In this document: piece by piece, positions 15,812-25,260 of the stretch | Layout of the letters: the number at the start of each line of letters is the position of its first letter | Numbering within the stretch: position 1 is the stretch's first letter | Assembly: GCA_025774555.1 (NCBI GenBank) | Contig: JALGVT010000019.1 | Span: 1-64,000, forward strand | Direction: 5' to 3' | Origin: a candidate division LCP-89 bacterium | GTDB lineage: Bacteria; Electryoneota; B3-LCP | DNA length: 64,000 nt | Translations under genes and position numbers: made by a program | The notes under the pieces: model-generated | Told to the model about the DNA's origin: nothing | The model's input: only the letters and a program-made list of their open reading frames with translations | Databases searched by the model: none

Positions 15812-18232
15812 ATGTCTAATACTGCATTCGATACAGAACAGCAGGAGATTGCACTGGGGTTCGTGGAGGAGAGCCTGGAAATGCTCGAGGAAGTTGAGCC
15901 CCTTCTGATCGAGCTTGAAAAGCGATCTGATCAATCCGGCGATGTCGATCCGGAAGTTGTCAACACGATTTTTCGCCTGTTTCATTCCTTAAAGGGCGGC
16001 GCTGGTTTCCTTGGGTTTGACACGGTTGGAAAAATCACGCACACTGCTGAAACATTGCTGGACCTATTCAGAAAAGGCGCATTAAAATTCAGTAGCGACC
16101 ACATAGATATCCTTATGCGTACATGCGATTTCATTCGCAAGCTCTTAAATAAAATAGAAGATACTTTTGAAGACTCTGGATTTGAATACGAGTCATCAGA
16201 ACTCGTTGTTGAGCTAACAGTAATGATAGATCAACTATCTGATAACTCCGAAGATAAGGCGGCTGCCAAAAATAATCGAAATAAAAAAAACGAAGTCCAA
16301 ACGGCAGATCCGAAACCTGCCGAAAGGGAAGAGTTATGCGAAACTAAATCAAAGAGTAAAGGAGAACCGCTTCAAGCCGGTGAAGATATGATGCTGGATT
16401 TACAGTCTCTTATCTCGCCTGAAATGGTCAAGCAATTCGTTACTGAGGGTGAAGAGCTGTTAGAAACTGCCGAAGAGGCTCTGTTGAACATGGAAAAAGA
16501 GCCTCAGAATGAGGAATTCATCTCTACAGCATTCAGAGCGTTGCATAGTTTTAAGGGGAATGCCGGTTACCTCGCATATTCGGATCTTCAGAAACTAAGC
16601 CACCAGATGGAATCTGTGCTCGATTTAATTCGCGAGGGCGAAATTACAGGCGAAGGCGAACTGCTTTCGTTTTTGCTCGAAGCCCTGGATGTTTTGCAGT
16701 ATGGTATTGCTGTGGTACACAAGGGCGAAGAGCCCTTAATCCAGGGGTTATCTGGTTGGATCAGTCTTCTAAATGATTATACTTTGGATATGTCCAATGA
16801 GTCGGGAGAAACTGCAAAGGAGGATAACGAATCTGTTGAAGAACCGGAAACAGTCCGGACGCAGGAAGAACCAGACGCAACTGAAACGGTGGATAGTAAG
16901 ATTGAACCACCGCTCGCCGAACAGACTAAAGCGGCGGCTGAGTGGGATGGTAAAACGGAACGCCGTAAAGAAGAAGATCGCAGAAAAGTACGACGTCCTG
17001 ATCAGCCGGAACGCCGGGCAAGTTCACATCAGACTGTTCGTGTCGATGTGGAAAAACTGGACTCGTTGTTGGACCTCGTTGGCGAGCTGGTTATCGCTGA
17101 AACCATGGTTGCTCAAAATCCCGACCTGAAAGTGTTGGACATCTCCATGGACCGGTTTGATAAATCCGTTATGCAGCTGACCAAAATATCCCGTGATCTC
17201 CAGGATATCGCGACTTCTATAAGGATGATTCCATTGTCAGGAACCTTCCGCCGCATGATCCGACTGGTGCGGGATCTATCACAAAAGTCAGGGAAAAAGG
17301 TCGATCTCAAGCTGGTCGGCGAGGAAACCGAAGTCGATAAAACCGTCATCGAACAGATCAATGATCCTCTGGTGCATATTATCAGGAACTCCATTGATCA
17401 CGGTCTGGAAACTCCTGAGGAACGCGAAGCAAGTGGAAAACCTGCCGACGGCACGGTCAAACTTGAAGCTAAATACGTTGGCGGCGAGGTATGGATCGCT
17501 ATTGATGATGATGGCAGAGGTTTAAACCGTGATAAAATCATCCAGAAGGCAATTGAACGAGGATTGGTGATCGGTGATGGAGCTGATCTACCCGACAAAG
17601 AAGTCTGGCAATTGATTTTTCAACCCGGATTCTCAACCGCTGATAAAATAACCGACGTTTCCGGTAGAGGCGTAGGGATGGACGTGGTCAAACGCAACAT
17701 CGAGGATATACGCGGAAAGGTTGACGTCCACAGTTCAACAGGCAAGGGTAGTTCTATTGTCTTGCGTATTCCACTGACTCTGGCGATCATCGATGGTATG
17801 CTGATCAGAGTGGGTAACATTCGCTATACCTTACCCCTCATTAACATAAAAGAGTCTCTACAACCATCGGAAGCAGACGTCACAAAAACACCTGATGGAC
17901 ATGAAATTGTCAATATTCGCGGCAAATTTATACCAGTTATCAGGCTACATAAATTATTCAACATTGAACCTGAACGTGAAAAATTATCTGAAGGCATTAT
18001 CATTGTCCTGGAAAGCCAGGGCGATAGTGTCTGTCTCTTTGTTGATGAGCAACTGGGACAACAGCAAATTGTAATCAAGGAGCTTTCTGAATACATCGGC
18101 CACGTCCAATGTGTCTCAGGCTGTACTATTCTCGGTGATGGCGATGTCAGCCTGATTATTGACGTTGCTGGCATGATCAGCATGCTGCAAAGGGCAGAAA
18201 AAGTGGCAGGTGATATCCCAGCAGGCTTATAA
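15812..18232 (+). CDS. cheA: CheA histidine kinase with two HPt domains
   Basis: This 806-residue protein has a first HPt domain (His58 in LFHSLKGGAGFLG), a linker and a second HPt domain (His245 in ALHSFKGNAGYLAY). An acidic linker with a basic patch (ERRKEEDRRKVRR) follows. The dimerisation helix starts near 410 (VDVEKLDSLLDLVGELVI). The ATPase domain has DPLVHIIRNSIDHGLE and GRGVGMDVV, and a CheW-like domain ends the protein. No CheY-binding P2 domain is evident. It phosphorylates CheY and CheB. Confidence 0.95.
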   Translation: MSNTAFDTEQQEIALGFVEESLEMLEEVEPLLIELEKRSDQSGDVDPEVVNTIFRLFHSLKGGAGFLGFDTVGKITHTAETLLDLFRKGALKFSSDHIDILMRTCDFIRKLLNKIEDTFEDSGFEYESSELVVELTVMIDQLSDNSEDKAAAKNNRNKKNEVQTADPKPAEREELCETKSKSKGEPLQAGEDMMLDLQSLISPEMVKQFVTEGEELLETAEEALLNMEKEPQNEEFISTAFRALHSFKGNAGYLAYSDLQKLSHQMESVLDLIREGEITGEGELLSFLLEALDVLQYGIAVVHKGEEPLIQGLSGWISLLNDYTLDMSNESGETAKEDNESVEEPETVRTQEEPDATETVDSKIEPPLAEQTKAAAEWDGKTERRKEEDRRKVRRPDQPERRASSHQTVRVDVEKLDSLLDLVGELVIAETMVAQNPDLKVLDISMDRFDKSVMQLTKISRDLQDIATSIRMIPLSGTFRRMIRLVRDLSQKSGKKVDLKLVGEETEVDKTVIEQINDPLVHIIRNSIDHGLETPEEREASGKPADGTVKLEAKYVGGEVWIAIDDDGRGLNRDKIIQKAIERGLVIGDGADLPDKEVWQLIFQPGFSTADKITDVSGRGVGMDVVKRNIEDIRGKVDVHSSTGKGSSIVLRIPLTLAIIDGMLIRVGNIRYTLPLINIKESLQPSEADVTKTPDGHEIVNIRGKFIPVIRLHKLFNIEPEREKLSEGIIIVLESQGDSVCLFVDEQLGQQQIVIKELSEYIGHVQCVSGCTILGDGDVSLIIDVAGMISMLQRAEKVAGDIPAGL

Positions 18233-18512
18233 GCTAATTCCTTGAAATTACAACACCCTCCTACACGAATCAGTGCATTCCGAAGACTATCCTTTTTTGT
18301 GACTGCCGGTTTCCTCCCGGATAATCCTCAAAATATTCAATGTCCAGCGACGTAAGATTGGTGAAATAGAGATATCCCTTATCGCCCCTGCAACTCTACA
18401 CTTTTAAAATGTTTCACTTTTATAGAGGTCAATATATTATTATATTAAAGAGTGAATTGTTTTTGTATTTACACTCTATGCACAGCAAACAATGAAAATT
18501 GCGGAGGCAACT

Positions 18513-21167
18513 ATGCGAGCAACCCTGCTTTGTGCTGCGGCAGCATTGCTTTTTATTACCTGCATCAGCTTTGCAGGTGGTGAAATCCTGCCAGTCCCCG
18601 GTTTGTACGATCCGGTAACCATGTTGTCAACTACCACTGGTGATCCATACCCAACTTTTCCAGAGGACGCTAATATCATCCCACCGATGAACTCCGACCG
18701 TGTCGATGACTTCGACCAGGCGCTGACTATCCTGATACGCACACCGGACGTTACTAACATCCATGTGACGGAAAGTTTCGATAGTCTGTTATACTCATCA
18801 GGGATCTACCCCACAGGCAGCATGAATGACTATTTTCAGGAAAGCTCCTATGGTGAATTTGGTGTACATGGAGACGTAGTTGGCTGGGTGATGGCTGAAC
18901 ACGATTATTCGTATTATACAAATAACAATTACGGTTTCAGCGGATACCCGCATAACGCTCAAAAACTGGCAGAAGAAGCCGTCTTAGCGGCTGATGTACT
19001 TGGGGTTGATTTCTCACAGTATGATAACGATAACGACGGCAGAGTCGATGCTTTAATTGTCGTGCATCAAGGCCCCGGCGCTGAAAATACAGGCAGTGTC
19101 AACGATATCTGGTCGCATCGCTGGGCATTCCCGGAAGTCTATCTGGACGGAGTCTATGTCAGCGATTACAGCATGGACCCGGAGCTTGCCGGAACTGGAG
19201 CAACCGGTGAAATCGAACATATTGGCGTTTTCGCCCATGAATATACTCATCTGTTGGGATTGCCCGATCTGTACGATTATGATGAGAAGCTGAATGCTGC
19301 GACATTTACCACCTTGGGCGATGATAATGATCACCCGGTGATGGACTGGGGAATCATGGGTTACGGCGGGTACGGTATATCATCCTACGGCAGAGGTTCT
19401 CATCCCAGCCACCATCATTCTTATTTCAAGTACCTCCTGGGCTGGGTCGATCCGATTATATTGACTTCATCTCAGACTAATATCCAAGTGCAGGAATATG
19501 AAACCAACCCGGTTGTCTATTTGATCCCCATCGGCGGAGGAGGCACCGAATTCTTCCTGATTGAAAACCGCAATCCCAACAATACCAATGCCATCTTCGA
19601 TAAATGGGACAGCGATTTCTCTGCGTGGTTCAACTGGTTCACGCCCGGGAGCAATCAACTTGATGCTGGATTGATCATCTCGCATATAGATGAAACGATG
19701 CCCTTAAACAACGGCTATCCTGATGATCCACATTACTGTTGCATGGTTGAGGACGCGGGTTACACATCATCACAGCCCTGGCCCAATTTAGAATTCACCG
19801 AATGGTGGTATCCCTACGAATTTAAATGTGGCGCTGCCTGGTCAGCGGAAGATCTGCAGGATGAATTCACACCGAACAGTGATCCGAGCACGGATGGCTA
19901 CTACGGTCCCTCTGGTATATACATCACCAACATCAGCAATTCAGGACCGGTAATGTCCTTCGATTTGGAATTTGCCGGCGATCCGGATTTTGCTTATGTT
20001 ACCACGCGCGTTGAAAATGACGACAGAGATTACGATGGTTTCTTGGATTTCGATGAAACCGGCGACCTCTATATCCAGATACAAAATACGGGCAGCGGCG
20101 ATGCCAGTCAGGTCAGCGGGATTCTCACCACCAGCGATCCGTATATGACGATCCTTGACGATCAGGCGGATTTCCCTGATGCCGGCATTGGTGAAACTGT
20201 TGAGAATAGCATCCCCTTCCGAATTGAAATCGCCCCCGACTGTCCCATCGGTTATGATGCTGAAGCAATCCTCGAAGTAACCTGGGAAGGTAGTGGTTAT
20301 ACACTGCTGACCATATCACTCGAACTGAACTGGGATCTGTGTTTTGTTGATGACGTCGAAAGCGGAACTGGAAGTTGGACGCACGGTGTCGCATCCGGCA
20401 GCTACGAGGATGAATGGCATATTTCAGCAACCAGAAACCACACCCCGAGTGGTCAATATTCATGGAAATGCGGTTCGCAGAGTGGCGGGAATTACGGTAC
20501 CTTCCTCAATGCGGAATTGGCTTTAGTGTTCCTTGCACATGGTGAAGCCCGCCTTTCCTTCTGGCACCGCATGAATTGTGAAGAAAGTTGGGATGGCGGC
20601 GTGATCGAGATGCTGGAAGGAAGCGGCTGGGAACTCGTCTATCCAATAGGTGGATATCCCGATATGATCACGAATGTCGGTTCGGGCGGACCCTTTAACT
20701 ACGGCACCGAATGCTATTCTTCCGATTTCGATTGGACGCATTCTACGGTAATTCTTCCTGACTGCGGATTCGGGGATCATGTCCGTTTCCGTTTCGGCAG
20801 CGATCAGGGGGTTGGAGAAGAAGGCTGGTATCTGGATGACTTCAGAATCTATTACGGCGAAGGCTTGATCGGTATTCAAGACGAAGAGGTGATCAAAGCG
20901 CCGCAGGATTTTGCGCTGTATACGCCTTACCCGAATCCCTTTAACTCGTCAACTGTATTGACTTATTCATTGCCGTATAACACTGAAATCAAACTGGACC
21001 TGATTGACGTCAGCGGCAGGAAGGTGATGACCTTGGTTGATGGCACGAGGTCGGCTGGAGAACATTCATTCACGGTTTCCGGAGCATTGCTGTCTTCCGG
21101 CATTTACTTCGCAGTGCTGCAAACTCCGGACAAGAGAATGGTTCAGAAACTTATGTACTTAAAATAG
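18513..21167 (+). CDS. Secreted M6-type metallopeptidase with type IX sorting domain
   Basis: ATG 18513 is preferred because GGAGG lies 5 bp before it (an ATG at 18492 is also in frame). The 884-residue protein has a signal peptide (LLCAAAALLFITCISFA). The catalytic zinc site is HEYTH (His242, Glu243, His246) in VFAHEYTHLLGLPDLYDYD, the form used by M6 immune-inhibitor-A-like peptidases. A MAM-like beta region follows, and the sorting domain has YPNPFNSST, IDVSGRKVM, SGIYFAV and a final KLMYLK. It should be exported and degrade proteins outside the cell. Confidence 0.88.
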   Translation: MRATLLCAAAALLFITCISFAGGEILPVPGLYDPVTMLSTTTGDPYPTFPEDANIIPPMNSDRVDDFDQALTILIRTPDVTNIHVTESFDSLLYSSGIYPTGSMNDYFQESSYGEFGVHGDVVGWVMAEHDYSYYTNNNYGFSGYPHNAQKLAEEAVLAADVLGVDFSQYDNDNDGRVDALIVVHQGPGAENTGSVNDIWSHRWAFPEVYLDGVYVSDYSMDPELAGTGATGEIEHIGVFAHEYTHLLGLPDLYDYDEKLNAATFTTLGDDNDHPVMDWGIMGYGGYGISSYGRGSHPSHHHSYFKYLLGWVDPIILTSSQTNIQVQEYETNPVVYLIPIGGGGTEFFLIENRNPNNTNAIFDKWDSDFSAWFNWFTPGSNQLDAGLIISHIDETMPLNNGYPDDPHYCCMVEDAGYTSSQPWPNLEFTEWWYPYEFKCGAAWSAEDLQDEFTPNSDPSTDGYYGPSGIYITNISNSGPVMSFDLEFAGDPDFAYVTTRVENDDRDYDGFLDFDETGDLYIQIQNTGSGDASQVSGILTTSDPYMTILDDQADFPDAGIGETVENSIPFRIEIAPDCPIGYDAEAILEVTWEGSGYTLLTISLELNWDLCFVDDVESGTGSWTHGVASGSYEDEWHISATRNHTPSGQYSWKCGSQSGGNYGTFLNAELALVFLAHGEARLSFWHRMNCEESWDGGVIEMLEGSGWELVYPIGGYPDMITNVGSGGPFNYGTECYSSDFDWTHSTVILPDCGFGDHVRFRFGSDQGVGEEGWYLDDFRIYYGEGLIGIQDEEVIKAPQDFALYTPYPNPFNSSTVLTYSLPYNTEIKLDLIDVSGRKVMTLVDGTRSAGEHSFTVSGALLSSGIYFAVLQTPDKRMVQKLMYLK

Positions 21168-21195
21168 CTGTAGAAAACTAAATAGCTAGGTTGAG

Positions 21196-21225
21196 GGCGT
21201 CCCATTCAGTTGGGGCGCCTTTTTT
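21196..21225 (+). terminator. Strong rho-independent terminator
   Basis: GGCGTCCCA (21196-21204) pairs with TGGGGCGCC (21211-21219) and is followed by six T. It ends the peptidase transcript. Confidence 0.85.
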
Positions 21226-21511
21226 AATGTAGGTAAAATATAGCAGGGCGGCATAAGCCGTGCGCAGGATACTGATGGCGCTGTCAGAATGGCAGAGTGC
21301 TGGATTTGTATAGTATGCTAAAATAAATACATGTGATTATACAGAGGTATGTTTTTTGTCTTTCAACATAAATAACAATATCGAGATCATTTTGTTAAGT
21401 ACGACTTGAGGCGTCAAACAAAATACCGGAAAACCCCGTATAATATGCGCAGAATATGCAGACATATTATGCCAAATTAAGACTATTACAATATCTTAGT
21501 TGTGCGGCGTG

Positions 21512-21784
21512 ATGCGGTTGATAAAGAGATTCACCGTACATATAGACATGAGGCACGGGACTTGCATCCTTAAAAAACAGAGGCGATTTTTATATCAACC
21601 TGATGATTTTTATACCGAAAAAGCTAAGTACTGAGCGAAGAAGACTTTACGGAAAATTAAAAAATTTAAAGAAGTGATATTGCTCACTCCTGATGCACGA
21701 GGGAATCATTATATTTCCCCGGTGAATTTGAGGGAGTTACGCATTCAGGGAAAACTGGGAGGAAATTATGGCAGCGGTTCATGA
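21512..21784 (+). other. Coding-like stretch split by TGA, before the zinc-ribbon gene
   Basis: The gap 21226-21767 has no long gene. One frame from ATG 21512 runs 40 codons to TGA 21632-21634 and continues open to 21784. The residues look protein-like (RRFLYQPDDFYTEKAKY, then KKFKEVILLTPDARGNHYIS). It could be a decayed small gene or chance. The rest of the gap is AT-rich with no feature I can support. Confidence 0.2.
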
Positions 21785-22010
21785 AAATCAAACGAAGCGC
21801 CGCCGTAGAAAGAGACAGACCGACGGCAGGCGCAGCAAGTTGAAAACATGTACAGTATGCGCGGCAAAGACACGTTGGTTGTCAGTCGATGGCAGGTGCT
21901 GGGAATGTACAATTCAGAGTGCCAAAAGCAAGGTCCCGCTGTTTGTAGAACTCCATAATGAAGAAAACCGCGCCCCGGATAATTATATCGATTCCGTTGG
22001 TAACTGGTAA
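21768..22010 (+). CDS. Small basic zinc-ribbon protein, 80 aa
   Basis: ATG 21768 is preceded by GGGAGGAAATT, an excellent ribosome site, and a terminator follows the gene. The N-terminus is very basic (TKRRRRKRQTDGRRSKLK). Two Cys pairs, CTVC and CWEC, are spaced like a zinc ribbon. It probably binds nucleic acid or ribosomes. No family is recognised. It stands alone between two secreted-protein genes. Confidence 0.6.
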   Translation: MAAVHENQTKRRRRKRQTDGRRSKLKTCTVCAAKTRWLSVDGRCWECTIQSAKSKVPLFVELHNEENRAPDNYIDSVGNW

Positions 22011-22040
22011 TCTACAAATATACAGAGGGAATAGAAAAAA

Positions 22041-22066
22041 GCTGTCCTGAGAAGGGCAGCTTTTTT
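22041..22066. terminator. Bidirectional terminator
   Basis: GCTGTCCT pairs with AGGGCAGC, preceded by six A (22035-22040) and followed by six T (22061-22066), so it can stop transcription from both sides. Confidence 0.8.
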
Positions 22067-22293
22067 ATTGCCAAATCCGTTGAATTGACTCCATCTCACC
22101 GTTTAATCACCTCTAATGCTGCTCAAAAATTCAATAATGTAGTAGTATAAATTGCTATGGTATCATATATCATACTGATAAATAATGATTTAAGACATAT
22201 CTTTATTGGCATCCATATTGTACGAATATTTTAATCAGCATTGACGCGAATACGTTTTTAAATGAACAAACTTATAGATTTCCAGGAGGAATC

Positions 22294-23394
22294 ATGCCAA
22301 AAGTTATAAAGGTATTTACTGTTATGACAGCGTTGCTTGTCATAATTGTCGTCTGTAACGCGCAGATGCTCAATTTACCGGAGAGCGTCGTGTATGATCA
22401 AGAACGCGATCGGTATCTGGTCTCGAACTGGAGCAGCGGGAGCGTCGTGCAAATAGACAGTTGGGGAGTGCAGTCTATCTTTATCAGTTACCAGCAGTGT
22501 TATGCGGGATTGCATATCAGTGGAAATACCATCTATGCTGCCTGTCGTGAATATGGGGTGAAAGGTTTCGACCTTGAAACCGGATTAAACGTGTTAAATG
22601 TTCCAATATTCGGCGCAACCAATATTAACGATATAACATCTGACAATGCTGGCAATCTGTATGTTTCATACCCGACTGAAAGCGTGATCTATAAGGTAGA
22701 TATAGCAACACAGAATTGGTGGACTTTCGCAGACCAGAACCTCGACACTCCCAACGGTATAATGTTCGATGAATATAATAATCGACTGGTTTTGGTATCT
22801 TATAAAAACTACTCACCGGTGCAAGCCATCAGCCTTGATGATTCAGTTGTAACCACTATCACAAACACTACCCTACATGGACTCGATGGTATAACGAGGG
22901 ACGATGCTGGTAACTGGTACGTTTCATCCTGGTACAGCAACGCCTGTTTCAAATTCGACAGCACATTCTCAGGTCCCCCTGAACTATTTTCAAATCACAA
23001 CGACGATCCTGCCGATATCTTTTACGACGAAATAAACAGCGTTCTTGCAGTGCCGCTGTTCTTTACTAACGACATAGAATTCGTTTCGGTGCCGAGTGTC
23101 GTAAGATCTCAATCCAACCTTAATATTCCGGCTATATTTCATCTATATCCCGCCTTTCCCAATCCATTCAATCCGACGACAGCTCTCAGCTTTCAGCTCT
23201 CAGCGTTCAGCTATGTAAATCTTACTGTCTATGACATTCAGGGACGCGAGGTCGCTAAGCTGATCAATGGCTGGAGAGACGCAGGTGTTCACGAAATCAC
23301 CTTCGATGCGTCGGAGCTGGCTTCCGGGATTTACATTTACCATCTGACCGCTGGAGAATTCAATGCCAGTGGCAAAATGGTTCTGATAAGATAG
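22294..23394 (+). CDS. Secreted beta-propeller protein with type IX sorting domain
   Basis: This 366-residue protein starts after CCAGGAGGAATC. It has a signal peptide ending near VCNAQ. The body has repeated units of the NHL or SMP-30 kind (LPESVVYDQERDRYLVSNW, ITSDNAGNLYVSYP, LDTPNGIMFDEYNNRLVLVS, LDGITRDDAGNWYVSSW). The end is a sorting domain with FPNPFNPTT, VYDIQGREVAKL, SGIYIYHL and a final KMVLIR. It should be exported to the surface. The ligand or enzyme activity is unknown. Confidence 0.85.
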   Translation: MPKVIKVFTVMTALLVIIVVCNAQMLNLPESVVYDQERDRYLVSNWSSGSVVQIDSWGVQSIFISYQQCYAGLHISGNTIYAACREYGVKGFDLETGLNVLNVPIFGATNINDITSDNAGNLYVSYPTESVIYKVDIATQNWWTFADQNLDTPNGIMFDEYNNRLVLVSYKNYSPVQAISLDDSVVTTITNTTLHGLDGITRDDAGNWYVSSWYSNACFKFDSTFSGPPELFSNHNDDPADIFYDEINSVLAVPLFFTNDIEFVSVPSVVRSQSNLNIPAIFHLYPAFPNPFNPTTALSFQLSAFSYVNLTVYDIQGREVAKLINGWRDAGVHEITFDASELASGIYIYHLTAGEFNASGKMVLIR

Positions 23395-23472
23395 CAGACA
23401 GCTACTGGATTATAGGTATAATTGCTATCTTTTAGAAACATCAGATGAGAACCTCTGACCTCTTTTTATCTT

Positions 23473-23506
23473 CAGGGCGGACTTCGTGTCCGCCCTGTTT
23501 ATTTTC
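23473..23506 (+). terminator. Strong hairpin terminator
   Basis: CAGGGCGGAC (23473-23482) pairs with GTCCGCCCTG (23488-23497) around TTCGT, followed by a T-rich tract. Confidence 0.8.
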
Positions 23507-23528
23507 ATCGAATTGTGCCAATTGACGC

Positions 23529-23557
23529 TTGATATTTACCGTTATGATGATTATATT
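23529..23557 (+). promoter_or_regulatory. Promoter of the amino-acid symporter gene
   Basis: TTGATA (23529-23534) and TATATT (23552-23557) are 17 bp apart, 44 bp before the ATG at 23602. Confidence 0.5.
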
Positions 23558-23601
23558 TAGCAAACCTCATAATACCTCTATATCCAATCACAGGCGATTT
23601 T

Positions 23602-25191
23602 ATGCAAGCCCTCACCGACTTCATCAATGAATTATCCTCATTTTTCGGGATGATATTAATCATTCCGTTGATCGGCACTGGAGTATTCCTAACTCTGAAA
23701 ATGCGCTTTATCCAGATGCGCAAGCTGAAACACTCCTGGGAGATTATACGCGGTGTGTATGACGATCCTCAGGATGCCGGAGATATAACGCACTTTCAGG
23801 CACTCTCTGCCGCGCTTTCCGCCACCATCGGCATCGGCAATATCGCCGGAGTTGCCACGGCGATTCATTATGGTGGTCCCGGAGCATTATTCTGGATGTG
23901 GGTTACTGCCTTTTTCGGTATGTGCACTAAATACGTTGAATGTTCGCTGTCACAGAAATATAGGAATATAAATCCGGACGGATCAGCCTCTGGCGGTCCG
24001 ATGTATTACATTGAAAAAGGTTTGGGAACCGGCTGGAAACCGCTGGCGGTGATATTCGCAGTATGCGCGGCATTGTGCAGCTTTGGCACAGGGAACATGG
24101 TGCAGAGTTTCACCGTCGCTGACAGTTTCCGCACCGAATTCGGTATTGGCGGAATTAAGCGGATCGGGCAGGTAGCGTCGAAACTGGTGCCTTTCATGAG
24201 TGCATTGTACATAATCGCCGCGGTCACGATTCTTGTTATGCATCTTCCCAAAGTGCCGGAAGCAATAGGGATGATCTTTGAACATGCTTTTACGCCGCTT
24301 GCAGGCGTCGGTGGATTCGCCGGAGCGACCATGTTTTATACTCTCAACTGGGGTGTGCGGAGGGGACTGTTTTCCAATGAAGCCGGACAGGGTTCCGCGC
24401 CTATTGCTCATGCCGCAGCCAAAACCGGCGAACCGATCAGGGAAGGCGCCGTTGCTATGGTGGGTCCGCTTTTAGACACGTTGATTATATGTACGATGAC
24501 CGGATTGGTTATCCTCACCGGAGCCTGGAACGGTAAAGAGATGACCAACAAACCGCTTTCTGATATTGAAATACTCCAACCCGGGTCCGAATATGTCCAG
24601 AACACCGAACTTGACGGAGAACGCTATGTCGGTGAATTCAGGGTGGAGTACGGCGTCGCTAAGGGCGTTCAACTGGCTGCCAATCATGGCTTGATCGATG
24701 GCGGCTTAATCGGTGAGACCCAAAGCGATCCCTTCAGCGGACGCGTCGCGGTTGATTCTTCGGGTGTGATAACTATCCTTGAGGATGAATACACCACGGC
24801 TGATCTTCTGGTATTCGGTGAGATGCGCCAGAACGGATCACTGTTGACTTCCTTTGCGTTTTCAAAAGGTCTGGGCGGCGAATGGGGATCATGGCTGGTA
24901 ACTATCGGCGTCTTTCTCTTTGCCATTTCTACCATGATATCCTGGTCGTACTACGGAGACCGCAGTGTGCAGTATCTCTGGGGCGATAAAGCCGTGCTGC
25001 CCTACAAATGTGTCTATGTCCTCTTCAATTTCTTAGGCTCCATACTCGCTCTCGAAGTTGTCTGGGGATTGGGAGACGTGGCGTTGTCTTTGATGAGCTT
25101 TCCCAACCTGCTGGCTCTGATTATCTTAGCCGCCAAGGTCGCAGGCTGGCAAAAGGATTACTTCTCAAGAGAGCATAAGCGGTTTAAATAA
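23602..25191 (+). CDS. Sodium:alanine/glycine symporter (AGCS family)
   Basis: This 529-residue protein has about ten membrane helices and AGCS signatures: ATIGIGNIAGVATAIHYGGPGALFWMWVTAFFGM, KYVECSLSQKYR, RRGLFSNEAGQGSAPIAHAAA and STMISWSYYGDRSVQYLWG. It imports a small neutral amino acid with sodium. Between the middle and late helices there is an extra hydrophilic segment of roughly 85 residues (around LSDIEILQPGSEYV to EMRQNGSLL), which makes it longer than the usual 450-480 residues. It stands between the secreted-protein region and the DUF89 gene. Confidence 0.92.
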   Translation: MQALTDFINELSSFFGMILIIPLIGTGVFLTLKMRFIQMRKLKHSWEIIRGVYDDPQDAGDITHFQALSAALSATIGIGNIAGVATAIHYGGPGALFWMWVTAFFGMCTKYVECSLSQKYRNINPDGSASGGPMYYIEKGLGTGWKPLAVIFAVCAALCSFGTGNMVQSFTVADSFRTEFGIGGIKRIGQVASKLVPFMSALYIIAAVTILVMHLPKVPEAIGMIFEHAFTPLAGVGGFAGATMFYTLNWGVRRGLFSNEAGQGSAPIAHAAAKTGEPIREGAVAMVGPLLDTLIICTMTGLVILTGAWNGKEMTNKPLSDIEILQPGSEYVQNTELDGERYVGEFRVEYGVAKGVQLAANHGLIDGGLIGETQSDPFSGRVAVDSSGVITILEDEYTTADLLVFGEMRQNGSLLTSFAFSKGLGGEWGSWLVTIGVFLFAISTMISWSYYGDRSVQYLWGDKAVLPYKCVYVLFNFLGSILALEVVWGLGDVALSLMSFPNLLALIILAAKVAGWQKDYFSREHKRFK

Positions 25192-25260
25192 AATAATCAA
25201 TTGAGAAACGAGCAAAAACCCCTGGCAGGATGATTTAATCCTGTTTCTTACGAAAGTATT

